A stretch of 64,000 nt of DNA from Bacillota bacterium (lineage in GTDB: Bacteria > Bacillota > Clostridia > Christensenellales > UBA1242), in assembly GCA_009784185.1 (NCBI GenBank), contig WRCD01000004.1, positions 1-64,000 on the forward strand, written 5' to 3'. Each line of letters starts with the position of its first letter. The stretch's first letter is position 1. Below the pieces are notes generated by a model. The model was not told the origin of the DNA. It saw only the letters and a program-made list of their open reading frames with translations, and did no database searches. Made by a program: the position numbers and the translations under genes. Shown here piece by piece: positions 39,668-49,482 of this stretch.

Positions 39668-40285
39668 TTAGTTTTCGGACTTACCCTGCTCATCTATTTT
39701 TTTAGCCTTAAACAATGCGGCATTTTTTAAGGTATAATCCAATGCCGACCAGATTGTAACACAGGTAGAAATTATAAGCATACCAAAGCACGCCCAGTAG
39801 AAATAGTCGGTAATAACTACAAGTTCGGGAATGCTGTATGGAGAATATAAAAATGCCAGTGCCATATACATGGGCACAAGTATGCAGATAAACACTGCTT
39901 TTAACTTGCCCGAAAGAACCGCCGCAAACACAATGCCTTTTGTAGTTCCAATCTGCCGCAGGGCATTAACAATGGCATCACGCAGAATTAAAATGGTAAG
40001 CGCAATTACACCGTACGGAGCGGGAATTGTTCCGTCTGCCACAACCAGCAAAAAGCCTACGGTAAACAAAAGCTTATCTGCAATCGGGTCAAGCAGCTTA
40101 CCAAGGTCGGTAACCTGATTACGTTTACGCGCAATATTTCCGTCCAATGTGTCTGTAACGGCCGCCAGAATAAATATTACAAGCGCAATGAGTTTTCCGT
40201 ATGGCACAAAATCCGCCAGATAAAAAAACATCATTAACGGTACTAGAAGAATCCTGAGTAAAGACAGTTGGTTTGGTAGATTCAT
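39668..40285 (-). CDS. pgsA: CDP-diacylglycerol--glycerol-3-phosphate 3-phosphatidyltransferase
   Basis: MNLPNQLSLLRILLVPLMMF, DTLDGNIARKRNQVTDLGKLLDPIADKLL. Confidence 0.95.
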   Translation of the reverse strand: MNLPNQLSLLRILLVPLMMFFYLADFVPYGKLIALVIFILAAVTDTLDGNIARKRNQVTDLGKLLDPIADKLLFTVGFLLVVADGTIPAPYGVIALTILILRDAIVNALRQIGTTKGIVFAAVLSGKLKAVFICILVPMYMALAFLYSPYSIPELVVITDYFYWACFGMLIISTCVTIWSALDYTLKNAALFKAKKIDEQGKSEN

Positions 40286-41682
40286 ATTTTTTCTCCCTTT
40301 AAATCGTAAAAATTAACTAAATCCGATATGTGCACGTCATAGTACTTGCCTATATTGCACTCCGTATCTGAAGTAAAGTATACCACATTATCCACCAGCG
40401 GCGAACTATACTCACTTCTTCCTACATATAAATTCGGCTCCGGATTGCCTTCGCAAACCACAGTCAGAGTTTTATTCAAGTATTTTTTATTGTTTTGGTT
40501 TGCCATAGCCTGAGCAAGACGCGCCAGTTTATTTACCCTCCGCTTCTTTACAAACCTGCCAATCTGAGGCTTCATGCCATATGCAGCGGTGTCTTTTTCT
40601 CTGGAATATTCAAATATTCCAATGTGGTCAATCTTTCCTTCCAATACAAAGTTATAAAGTTCTTTATAGTCCGTACCATTCTCGCCCGGAAACCCCACAA
40701 TAAACGAGGTTCTTATTGCAATGTCCGGACCGGCCTGGCGTATGCGTGCTACAATGTCTTTAATCTGTGTCCGGTTACTTGCACGGTTCATGCGCTTTAA
40801 TATTTTATCACTAATGTGCTGAAACGGAATCTCTATGTATTTGGCCACTTTAGGATTATTGGCAACTTCTTGAATTAACTCATCCGATACAAGCTCAGGA
40901 TAACAGTAATGCAGCCGTATGTATCTGAGCCCGTCAATCTTGCTGAGTTCTTTTATCAGCGCTACCAGAATTGGCTTTTTGTATAAATCCGTACCGTATC
41001 TGGTTACGTCCTGAGCCACCAGTATAATCTCTGTTGCTCCGCCCTTAAGCAGCGTTTTGGCTTCGGTTATAAGTTTTTCCTTTTCAACCGACCTATACGG
41101 TCCGCGGATTTCAGGAATATTGCAATATGCGCATTTATTGCTGCAGCCTTCCGCAATTTTAAGATAAGCGTAATGCTTGGGAGTGCTTACAATTCTGCCG
41201 CCGGTATTTGGAGCCGCTCCGCTCCAACTCAGCCCGTATGACCTGTAAACAGCCTGCAAAATCTGTTCCGGCCCAAGTACGCCTATAAATTCATCTACTT
41301 CGGGCAGCAGCGGCTTAGTTTCATCCAAAAACTTTTGCGGAAGGCAGCCGGTTACAATCAGCTTTTCGCATCTGCCTTTCTTATGTTCTGCCATTTCAAT
41401 TATTGTGTTTATACTTTCTTCTCTGGCCGAGCAGATAAACGAGCAGGTGTTTACAATTATTATGTCTGCCGCGGCAGGGTCCGTAACAAACTTAAAGCCC
41501 GCAATTTGCAGCACATACATCATCCGCTCGGTGTCTACACGGTTTTTATCACAGCCAAGACTGACAAATCCGATAGATTTGCTAGTTAACACGCCTCGTA
41601 ATGATTCACTGGCAATTCCCCCTTTGCTAAAGGGGGTGGCGGCAGAGCCGGCGGGGGTTGTGTTATTTTGTGTCTTCCTCAT
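40282..41682 (-). CDS. rimO: Ribosomal protein S12 methylthiotransferase RimO, N-terminus encoded through a repeat
   Basis: GFVSLGCDKNRVDTERMMYVL, AEGCSNKCAYCNIPEIRGPYRS; C-terminal TRAM present. Confidence 0.94.
   Translation of the reverse strand: MRKTQNNTTPAGSAATPFSKGGIASESLRGVLTSKSIGFVSLGCDKNRVDTERMMYVLQIAGFKFVTDPAAADIIIVNTCSFICSAREESINTIIEMAEHKKGRCEKLIVTGCLPQKFLDETKPLLPEVDEFIGVLGPEQILQAVYRSYGLSWSGAAPNTGGRIVSTPKHYAYLKIAEGCSNKCAYCNIPEIRGPYRSVEKEKLITEAKTLLKGGATEIILVAQDVTRYGTDLYKKPILVALIKELSKIDGLRYIRLHYCYPELVSDELIQEVANNPKVAKYIEIPFQHISDKILKRMNRASNRTQIKDIVARIRQAGPDIAIRTSFIVGFPGENGTDYKELYNFVLEGKIDHIGIFEYSREKDTAAYGMKPQIGRFVKKRRVNKLARLAQAMANQNNKKYLNKTLTVVCEGNPEPNLYVGRSEYSSPLVDNVVYFTSDTECNIGKYYDVHISDLVNFYDLKGEKI
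41613..41662. repeat. Family A element within rimO 5' coding region
   Basis: CAATTCCCCCTTTGCTAAAGGGGGTGGCGGCAGAGCCGGCGGGGGTTGTG. Confidence 0.85.
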
Positions 41683-44468
41683 AAGTTTTCGTCTTGTGGC
41701 GGATAGCCACCAAACAACTCCTCGTATTTTTCATGTGTAATTAAAATGGTGCGGTTTTTGCTTGAGCCGTCGCTGGGGGCAATAAATCCTGCAAGCTCCA
41801 TCTGGTCAACAATTCTTGCGGCTTTGGCAAATCCTACCGAGTATCTGCGCTGAATCAATGATATGGATGCCTGACCGCTGTCAAGAAACATCTTAAGTGC
41901 CTGAGGCAGCAATGGGTCAAATTCACTTCCCCCGTTGCCTGCATTGTTGTTTCCTGTCTCAACAATCTCTTGCTTTTCACCGTTTAAGATTAACTCAGTC
42001 TGGTCAGAGTCAAAATTACTGTCGTTATGCGCCTTAATATACTCACAAACTGCTTCAACCTCGGTGTTGGTTACATAGGCTCCCTGCACACGAATCGGCT
42101 CAGGCAGGTTTTGCGGCGCATACAGCATATCCCCTTTGCCTAAAAGCTTATCCGCACCACCGCCGTCTAATATGGTTTTACTGTCTGCAAAGTTGGTAAC
42201 GGCAAATGCAATCCGGCTTGGCAGATTACTTTTAATTGTGCCCGTAATAACGTCTACGCTCGGGCGCTGGGTTGCAATAATTAAATGCATACCCGCAGCT
42301 CGGGCAAGCTGAGCCAGACGCTTAATTTTTTCCTCCATATCACGTTTTGCGGTCATCATAAGGTCAGCCAGCTCGTCTACAACAATAACTATTCTCGGCA
42401 GCTTGGGCTCTGTTCCGTTGTAAACAGCCTCCAGAGCGTTGTATTCTTTAAAGTCACGCACTTTATGGCTTGCAAAGGTCTCATATCTGCGCTCCATTTC
42501 TTTTATTGCCCAGTTAAGTGCGTTAAGCGCCTGTTCCGGGTCGGTTATGGCATCGGGCAGCATCATGTGCGGCAGATTGTTGTACGTAGTAAACTCAACT
42601 CTTTTAGGGTCGATTAAAATCAGTTTTAAGTCATGCGGCGAAAGCTTATACAAAAAGCTTAATATTATTGTGTTTAAACAAACACTCTTTCCGCTGCCTG
42701 TGCTTCCCGCAACCAGCAAATGCGGCATGGAGTTTAAATCGCATACCTTAATGCTGCCTGCAATATCTTTGCCAAGCGCAAAAACAAGCGGAGCCTTATT
42801 GCTTAAAAATTCCTGACTGTCAATAATATCCCTTAAGCCGATTGTGGCAATAACAGCGTTCGGAACCTCAATCCCCACCAGCCCCTTGCCCGGAATAGGC
42901 GCCTCAATACGCACCGCTCCCGACGCTTCAAGCGTCATTGCAATATCGTCTGCGTGCTGGGAAATCCGCTTTACCGGTATACCCGGAGGCATCTGAAGCT
43001 CATATCTGGTTACAGCCGGCCCATGTGTAATACCCTTAACCTTAGCCGGAATTTTAAAGTTTTCAAGAGTCTGCTCTAATATTAAAGCCTTGGTCTGAAA
43101 ATCGTCCGCGCCCTCGTCCATTGGCGTAGATACGGTAGTAAGCAGGTCAATCGGCGGCCGGCTATACGCTGTTGGCCTTGAATATTTGGTAACATTTTTA
43201 TTTTTGTTTGGCTGCGTCTGCTCCATTTTAATCTGGTTAAACTGCTGTTTTTGCTGCTGGGGAGCCGGAGGCGTTGGTGCGGTTGGTATCCCGCGGTTGC
43301 GCTCGTAAAGGTTAGGTTGTGGTTTTGTGTCTAAAATGTTGTCCAGTTCTGCATCCAGCTCAACCGGAATAGATACCGGTGCTATTGGTTTAACCGGCTC
43401 TTCCGGAGGTACAGGAGCAGGTGCCGGCTCAACCGGTTCTGCAACAAAACTCTTGATGTTTTCCTTAACAGCATTATCCATTTTAGGCGCATTAAAAACC
43501 GGCTGAGCCGGAATAGGCTTAGCTTCTTCATATACAAACTTGGGCGGACGTGAGCCCTCAGCGGCCGGCGGCATTACCGGTTTACGTTCGTTTTGCTTAA
43601 GCAAATCAAACAACGACTGATTATTACCGCCGGAAACGGGTTGTGCTGCCCTGCCTGTTGTCTGCTGCCCGCGGCTGGTGCTTTTTACAGCTTTAATAAA
43701 CTCGTCGCTGAACAACGTGTTTTTGGGTTTTTGTTCTGCTGCTTCAATCTCGCGCATTTGCTGAACGCTCATGCCCTCAACCATGCCCAGGCGCTCTTTA
43801 GCCCGTTCACGAGCCGTTTTTTCCATTTTGGCGTTCAGAGTAAGCTGTACCTGTTCTTTTGGCTTTACAGCTTCCGGTTCCGCAAAATTTTCACCAACCT
43901 TAATGCTGACCCTGCTCGATTTCAGTTCTTTCACGTCAAAGTCAGGCAGGCTTACGGTGCGTGCTTCAATTTTGTTGTAGCCTTTAATCGTGTTTAGATG
44001 CATCAACACAATCGTTACACAAACAATAGCCGCAATTGCAGCCAGCACATAAACACCTACAGGCGTTACCACGGCAGATAAGCCGTAAGCAAACAACCCC
44101 ATTAATACCCCGCCCGCCGTGGTTTTTGCGGCATAAATTTCTGCTATCCCCAATCCGCCGCTTATTGCCTGTTGTAAAACCAGAATCAAACAGAAATAAA
44201 CTCCCGCCAGACTGACGGCGTACCTTTTGGGAAATACGTAGCGCTTACGCATAACGAGCGCAACCGAAATTACAATACTAACCAGCAATACCGGAAAAAC
44301 AGCCAGCCCAAAACTGCCCAGGAGAAACATATTTATAGCCGGAACTAAATTAAAACAGGAAAAAAACAATAATACCAGACTCACCGCAAGAAGTGCAATA
44401 CCCCATTTTTTGCGGGTTTCCAATACGCCGTTACGGCCGCCGACATTACGTGATGTGTATCTGCTCAA
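41679..44468 (-). CDS. DNA translocase FtsK/SpoIIIE
   Basis: N-terminal TM block; HLLVAGSTGSGKSVCLNTIILSFLYK; C-terminal gamma winged helix (RRYSVGFAKAARIVDQMELAGFI). Confidence 0.94.
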   Translation of the reverse strand: MSRYTSRNVGGRNGVLETRKKWGIALLAVSLVLLFFSCFNLVPAINMFLLGSFGLAVFPVLLVSIVISVALVMRKRYVFPKRYAVSLAGVYFCLILVLQQAISGGLGIAEIYAAKTTAGGVLMGLFAYGLSAVVTPVGVYVLAAIAAIVCVTIVLMHLNTIKGYNKIEARTVSLPDFDVKELKSSRVSIKVGENFAEPEAVKPKEQVQLTLNAKMEKTARERAKERLGMVEGMSVQQMREIEAAEQKPKNTLFSDEFIKAVKSTSRGQQTTGRAAQPVSGGNNQSLFDLLKQNERKPVMPPAAEGSRPPKFVYEEAKPIPAQPVFNAPKMDNAVKENIKSFVAEPVEPAPAPVPPEEPVKPIAPVSIPVELDAELDNILDTKPQPNLYERNRGIPTAPTPPAPQQQKQQFNQIKMEQTQPNKNKNVTKYSRPTAYSRPPIDLLTTVSTPMDEGADDFQTKALILEQTLENFKIPAKVKGITHGPAVTRYELQMPPGIPVKRISQHADDIAMTLEASGAVRIEAPIPGKGLVGIEVPNAVIATIGLRDIIDSQEFLSNKAPLVFALGKDIAGSIKVCDLNSMPHLLVAGSTGSGKSVCLNTIILSFLYKLSPHDLKLILIDPKRVEFTTYNNLPHMMLPDAITDPEQALNALNWAIKEMERRYETFASHKVRDFKEYNALEAVYNGTEPKLPRIVIVVDELADLMMTAKRDMEEKIKRLAQLARAAGMHLIIATQRPSVDVITGTIKSNLPSRIAFAVTNFADSKTILDGGGADKLLGKGDMLYAPQNLPEPIRVQGAYVTNTEVEAVCEYIKAHNDSNFDSDQTELILNGEKQEIVETGNNNAGNGGSEFDPLLPQALKMFLDSGQASISLIQRRYSVGFAKAARIVDQMELAGFIAPSDGSSKNRTILITHEKYEELFGGYPPQDENL

Positions 44469-44580
44469 ATTAACGCCGCCTTTAAGTCATTAATAATCAG
44501 TTAATTATACCATTTTTGGGCTATAGTTAACAACTCTTTTTACTTCTTTAATTAATTCTGGTCTTGCAGCTCCTGTGTTA

Positions 44581-44690
44581 GTCATTGCGAGACGGACACC
44601 GAAGCGCTTCAAGCGAAGCAGTTCTAAGTTAGCGGTTTCACCAATGAGGTTGCTTCGTTTGCCGGCGCTGCGGGGCCGACTCGCAATGAC
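44581..44690. repeat. Family B full-length element overlapping the M16 peptidase 3' end
   Basis: GTCATTGCGAGACGG...GCGAAGCAG...GGTTGCTTCGTTTGCCGGCGCTGCGGGGCCGACTCGCAATGAC. Confidence 0.88.
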
Positions 44691-45925
44691 TTACCTAGTC
44701 GGGCAAAGAATTTTTTGTTGTCATCAAATATCCGAACGGCAACATTGTTAACCTCCTGCTTAGTAACCGTCATGTAGTTTTTAATCTGGTCCTCCAGGCT
44801 GATAACTTTACCCAGATACATAAGCGCATTGCTGTTAGCCAGTGCCCGCTGCATAATTTTTACACTGCTGAATACCAGACTGCTTGCTGCAATGGTTTTG
44901 GCCTTAGCCAGTTCTGCCTCGGTTATTCCGCCGGTTTTTGCTTTTTCTATTTCAGATGCAATTATTCTAAGTGCCTTGTTTCCGTCTTTCGGAACCGAAT
45001 CAAAGCATATTATAAATGCTCCGTCGTGGGCGTACATAATGTTGTCGGAAAAAATATTGTAAACCAAGCCGTTTTTAATCCGTACCTCGCTAAACAGCCT
45101 GCTGCTCGGGGTTCCGCCAAAAATTATACTGAATAAGCTGAGTGCGTACCGCTCTTTGGCTGCCCTGTTTAGGCCCGGATAAGCTATTAAATAATAGTCC
45201 TGGGTAGAAGCCTCGGTTATGTTAAGTTCTTTTTTTGGAGCTTCTGTCCGAAGCAGCTGTTTTGGCTTTAAAACAGGCTTTTGCGGAGTTTGCGGCAACT
45301 GTTTTACGAATAGTTGCTCTGTCAGCTCCAGTGCAGCATCATATTTTATGCCGCCTGCAACCGAAATAATAATCTTAGGCGCAATATAATGCTCACGTCT
45401 GTAATCCAGTAAATCCTGCCGGGCAATTGCCCCCACTGTTTTGTTGGTGCCTATAAGACTGTTGCCCAGCGGTGAACCCGCAAAAAACATCTCCAGGCTG
45501 TCAGAAACTATCCGCCTCTGATGGTCGTTTTCGTCTCGCTTTATTTCAGCCATAATTACATTCCGCTCTAAGGTAATTTCCTGCTCTAAGTATGCGGAAT
45601 TAAAAAACTGGTCGGCTAAAATCTCGGCCATTTTATCAAATTCTTCGTTTAAGCACTCGGCAAAATAGGCAGTATTTTCGCTTGAAGTGTACGCATTGGC
45701 ATGAATCCCGTGTTCGTCCACCTCAATACTTAACTGCAATGCGCTGCGGGTGTTTGTGCTCTTACCGCTGCTCATATGCTCCATAAAATGCGATATGCCG
45801 CTAAGTTGCGGCGGTTCGTCCACTGCCCCGCACTGTACAGATATACTCATGCCAACCGTCTTGCTGTCCTTAATGTACTGATGTACAAACCGGAGGCCGT
45901 TTTCGTAAATTTTGGTTTTTATCAT
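44624..45925 (-). CDS. M16 family zinc metallopeptidase
   Basis: GISHFMEHMSSGKSTNTRSALQLSIEVDEHGIHANAYTSSENTAY (HxxEH: HFMEH). Start MIKTKIYENG. Confidence 0.9.
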   Translation of the reverse strand: MIKTKIYENGLRFVHQYIKDSKTVGMSISVQCGAVDEPPQLSGISHFMEHMSSGKSTNTRSALQLSIEVDEHGIHANAYTSSENTAYFAECLNEEFDKMAEILADQFFNSAYLEQEITLERNVIMAEIKRDENDHQRRIVSDSLEMFFAGSPLGNSLIGTNKTVGAIARQDLLDYRREHYIAPKIIISVAGGIKYDAALELTEQLFVKQLPQTPQKPVLKPKQLLRTEAPKKELNITEASTQDYYLIAYPGLNRAAKERYALSLFSIIFGGTPSSRLFSEVRIKNGLVYNIFSDNIMYAHDGAFIICFDSVPKDGNKALRIIASEIEKAKTGGITEAELAKAKTIAASSLVFSSVKIMQRALANSNALMYLGKVISLEDQIKNYMTVTKQEVNNVAVRIFDDNKKFFARLGKSLRVGPAAPANEATSLVKPLT

Positions 45926-45974
45926 AATACTAAGTATATCCAAAAACCCACAGTTAAGGCAAGTAAATAAGAAT

Positions 45975-46090
45975 AAAATTCCCCTTCGCGAGCAAAGGGT
46001 GGGGCACGGAGTGGCGGGGGTTGTGATAACCAATAAAACACAGCCCTCCCGCCCTTCGGGCGTACTCCCTTAGCTTAAGGGAGAATTTTA
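45975..46090. repeat. Family A inverted composite at deacetylase stop codon
   Basis: AAAATTCCCCTTCGCGAGCAAAGGGTGGGGCACGGAGTGGCGGGGGTTGTG..CACAGCCCTCCCGCCCTTCGGGCGTACTCCCTTAGCTTAAGGGAGAATTTT. Confidence 0.85.
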
Positions 46091-46798
46091 TTTTATGTTC
46101 TCGCTGACCGTAGTCAGGTTAAACCCCTGCTCCTTATAAAACTTAATTATATCCGGCAGCGCTTTTGCCGTAGCTTCGGTTGGGTGCATTAAAATCAGGT
46201 CACCGTTTTTAGGGTTCTTTACCGCTCTGTTGTAGATAATATCACGGTTTTTATCACGCCAGTCTATTGTATCCTTACTCCACATGATTGTTTTGTAACC
46301 AAGCTCGCCCGCTACAGCCAAGCAGGTTTTGCCGTAAGCCCCGCTCGGCGGCGCAAACAGAGTCATCTCCACCCCAAGCAGTTCTTTAACCAGCTTATGC
46401 GTATTGTATATCTCTTTCTGGTTGTTTTCGTAATTCAAATTCTTATGGTCTTTATGGAAAAACCCATGATTGCCAATTTCATGCCCGCCGTCGTATATGG
46501 CTTGCAGCAAATCCGAATATTTACTTGCCCAAACTCCGCCAACAAAGAACGTGGTTTTTACGCCCTCGTCTGCTAAAGTCTTAAGCATACCGGGCAGGTA
46601 CTCATTTCCCCAATATACATTTACCATAAGCGTAACGTTTTTATTAGCTGTGTTGCCTATATAATACGGCTGATTGTCATTGCCCGAAAACACATTGGTC
46701 AAATCCTGAACAGTAGTCAGCGCAATAAGCCCGCCCAGCATCAGACAAATTGCTGTATTGCTGATTATTGTAATGTAAAACCGCTTCTTTTTCGTCAT
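46088..46798 (-). CDS. Polysaccharide deacetylase with N-terminal membrane anchor
   Basis: HEIGNHGFFHKDHKNLNY, FAPPSGAYGKTCLAVAGELGYKTIMWSKDTIDW. Confidence 0.87.
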   Translation of the reverse strand: MTKKKRFYITIISNTAICLMLGGLIALTTVQDLTNVFSGNDNQPYYIGNTANKNVTLMVNVYWGNEYLPGMLKTLADEGVKTTFFVGGVWASKYSDLLQAIYDGGHEIGNHGFFHKDHKNLNYENNQKEIYNTHKLVKELLGVEMTLFAPPSGAYGKTCLAVAGELGYKTIMWSKDTIDWRDKNRDIIYNRAVKNPKNGDLILMHPTEATAKALPDIIKFYKEQGFNLTTVSENIK

Positions 46799-46825
46799 GT
46801 TATATTGTATGAGCCGGCAAAAAGA

Positions 46826-46855
46826 AAAATTCCCCTTCGAAGAAGGGGAATTTTA
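46826..46855. repeat. Minimal Family A hairpin abutting pnp stop codon
   Basis: AAAAATTCCCCTTCGAAGAAGGGGAATTTT. Confidence 0.75.
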
Positions 46856-46858
46856 GTT

Positions 46859-48955
46859 TTACTTTGCTATTTTCTCCAGTAGTTTCAGGTCAATCTTACC
46901 GCGGTCGTCTACCTTAATAACCTCAACAAGCACTTCGTCGCCCACTTTAACAACATCCTCAACTTTTTCTACACGCTTATTGCTGAGCTTAGAAATATGA
47001 ATCATGCCGTCGCCGTTAAAACCGTATTCAACAAACGCCCCAAACGGCATAATCTTAACCACCACACCCTGAGCCTTCATGCCCGGAGCCGGGTCGGTTA
47101 CGATTGACATAATAATCTCTTTAGCCTTAGCCAGCATTTCCGCATCACTGGACGCAACAAACACTCTGCCGTCGTCTTCAATATCAATCTTAACGCCGGT
47201 CTGTTCAATAATCTTGTTAATAGTCTTGCCGGATTTACCAACCACATCACCAATCTTTTCAGGGTCAATGCTAAAGTTGATTATCTTTGGTGCGTATTTA
47301 CTCACTTCCGCACGCGGCGCAGGCATAACAGCCAGCATTTTGTTTAAAATATGAATTCTGCCGTCTTTTGCTTGCTTAAGCGCGGTTTTTAATACATCAG
47401 CATCAATGCCTTTAATTTTAATGTCCATCTGGATTGCAGTAATACCCTCAAAAGTACCCGCAACCTTAAAGTCCATGTCTCCAAAGTGGTCTTCCTCTCC
47501 CACAATGTCGCTAAGCACCACAACCTTGCCCGAGCCCGGATGCTTCATAAGCCCCATTGCAATACCGGCTACCGGACTGCGTATAGGTACACCCGCATCC
47601 ATAAGTGCCAAGGTTGAACCACATACAGAAGCCTGGCTTGATGAGCCGTTTGAACTTAATACCTCCGATACTGTGCGTATCGAGTACGGAAATTCTTCCT
47701 CGCTTGGCAATACCGGCTCCAGCGCGCGCTCGGCCAGTGCCCCGTGCCCAATTTCTCTTCTGCCGGCGCTCCTCAGCATTTTGGCTTCGCCGGTTGCGTA
47801 AGGCGGCATATTGTAATGGTGCATATAGCGCTTCTCTTCTTCGTCGTCTAAGCCTTCCAGCACCTGATTGTCACTGAGCATACCTAATGTACAGGTTGTA
47901 AGTGCCTGAGTCTGCCCGCGCGTAAATACTCCGCTGCCGTGCACTCTGGGGAGTAACCTCACTTCGCACCATATATCGCGGATTTCATCATGCTTTCTGC
48001 CGTCTAATCTTGAGCCCTTAATACTGCGCTCGGTTAAATTACCTTTAAACACGTCTTCCCACAATATTTCATGGATAATATGTTTAAGCTCAGGCTTATC
48101 GGCTGCAAACTTTGCTATTGCTTCGTCAACAAGTTTAGCCATACCTTGTTTCATTACTTTGTTGTCTTTTGTTTCTAAAAGGGCTAAAACTTCTGTTTTT
48201 GCAAATTTCTCCAATTCTTTTTTCAGTTCAGGAATTTCAGGCGCATCAAAAGCCGATACAAATTCCACTTTTGCTTTCCCGTTTTCTTTAATTATCTGCT
48301 CCTGGAACGCAACTTGTTTTTTAATTTCTTCATGCGCAAACCCAATTGCCGCAAGCATATTCTCTTCACTAATCTCGTTTGCAGCGGCTTCTACCATTAA
48401 AATGGCATCCTTTGTAGCAGATACAGTCAGGTGCAATTTACTTGCTTCACGCTGCTTTGTATCCGGGTTAATAACAAACTGCCCGTCAACCATACCAACA
48501 ATTACCGAGCCGGTCGGACCCTGAAACGGCGCGCTGCTTAAACTAAGCGCAATGCTCGAACCCAGCATGGCAAGCGGCTCGGGCGCAATGTCCTGGTCAA
48601 CCGAAAGCGCCGTAGCAACTACGGTAATGTCGTTAAAAAAGTCTTTAGGGAAAAGCGGTCTTAGCGGCCTATCTATCAGCCTGGCCACCAGAATTGCCTT
48701 ATCGCTTGGTCTGCCCTCCCTGCGCTTCCAGCCGCCGGGGATTTTGCCTATTGCATACATCTTTTCTTCAAAGTCACAACTGAGCGGCATAAAATCCACT
48801 CCGTCTCTTGGACTTGCTGCCACATTGGCGTTTACCATAACAACCGTTTCACCGCAGCGCAAAATGCAGCTGCCGTTGCTTAACTGAGCATATTTACCCA
48901 CTTGCACAGATACATCCCGCCCGCCGATTTTTGTTTCATAAATCTTGTTTTCCAT
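46859..48955 (-). CDS. pnp: Polyribonucleotide nucleotidyltransferase
   Basis: GGRDVSVQVGKYAQLSNGSCILRCGETVVM; KH (GKSGKTINKIIEQTGVKIDIEDDG) and S1 domains. Start MENKIYE. Confidence 0.96.
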   Translation of the reverse strand: MENKIYETKIGGRDVSVQVGKYAQLSNGSCILRCGETVVMVNANVAASPRDGVDFMPLSCDFEEKMYAIGKIPGGWKRREGRPSDKAILVARLIDRPLRPLFPKDFFNDITVVATALSVDQDIAPEPLAMLGSSIALSLSSAPFQGPTGSVIVGMVDGQFVINPDTKQREASKLHLTVSATKDAILMVEAAANEISEENMLAAIGFAHEEIKKQVAFQEQIIKENGKAKVEFVSAFDAPEIPELKKELEKFAKTEVLALLETKDNKVMKQGMAKLVDEAIAKFAADKPELKHIIHEILWEDVFKGNLTERSIKGSRLDGRKHDEIRDIWCEVRLLPRVHGSGVFTRGQTQALTTCTLGMLSDNQVLEGLDDEEEKRYMHHYNMPPYATGEAKMLRSAGRREIGHGALAERALEPVLPSEEEFPYSIRTVSEVLSSNGSSSQASVCGSTLALMDAGVPIRSPVAGIAMGLMKHPGSGKVVVLSDIVGEEDHFGDMDFKVAGTFEGITAIQMDIKIKGIDADVLKTALKQAKDGRIHILNKMLAVMPAPRAEVSKYAPKIINFSIDPEKIGDVVGKSGKTINKIIEQTGVKIDIEDDGRVFVASSDAEMLAKAKEIIMSIVTDPAPGMKAQGVVVKIMPFGAFVEYGFNGDGMIHISKLSNKRVEKVEDVVKVGDEVLVEVIKVDDRGKIDLKLLEKIAK

Positions 48956-49000
48956 ATTATTCTCCTTGTTTTTTTTATCCCGAAATATATGTTTAAATTT

Positions 49001-49056
49001 TTCACATACCCCGTCAGCCTGCGGCTGCCACCCCAACACGATTAAAGGGGAATTAC
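49001..49056. repeat. Family A element (opposite orientation) between rpsO and pnp
   Basis: CACATACCCCGTCAGCCTGCGGCTGCCACCCCAACACGATTAAAGGGGAATT. Confidence 0.8.
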
Positions 49057-49068
49057 AACATTAACAAC

Positions 49069-49093
49069 AAAAGAGCGGAAGCCCGCTCTTTTG
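49069..49093 (-). terminator. Hairpin downstream of rpsO
   Basis: AAAAGAGCGG-AAGC-CCGCTCTTTTG. Confidence 0.65.
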
Positions 49094-49100
49094 GGTTATG

Positions 49101-49355
49101 CTATCTTAGTTCCAAACTAGCTTTAATTTTTCTGAAACGTTCAATGTCGGTGTTCTCTAAGTATTTCAGCATACGCTTACGCTGGCTTACCAGCTTAAGC
49201 AGGCCGCGTCTGGTGTGATTGTCGTGCGGGTGCGCTTTTACGTGTTCCGTAAGATGCTTAATCCGCTCGGTCAGCAATGCAATCTGCACTTCTGCACTGC
49301 CGGTATCCTGCTCGTTTTTCCCAAACTTGGTAATAACTGTCTTTTTTTCCTGCAT
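49101..49355 (-). CDS. rpsO: 30S ribosomal protein S15
   Basis: [49 protein letters not shown]. Confidence 0.97.
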   Translation of the reverse strand: MQEKKTVITKFGKNEQDTGSAEVQIALLTERIKHLTEHVKAHPHDNHTRRGLLKLVSQRKRMLKYLENTDIERFRKIKASLELR

Positions 49356-49482
49356 TAATTCTCTCTCCTTTTATTTAAAATCCGCCTTAAGCCGGGCACT
49401 AACTTAGAGAGCAAGTGTAGGCTAAGCAAAAGGTACTGGCGTTATTATAACATAAGTCGTATCGGTTGTAAAGTGGTTGGAG

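Noticed and set aside
48956-49039. N-terminal extension of pnp ORF reading through a repeat (MLGWQPQADGVCEKF...)
   Set aside because: A clear start (MENKIYE at 48955, with GGAG-like SD) lies downstream, so this is not a translated repeat. The same reasoning removes the repeat-derived starts of the 60904 and 46033 ORFs.
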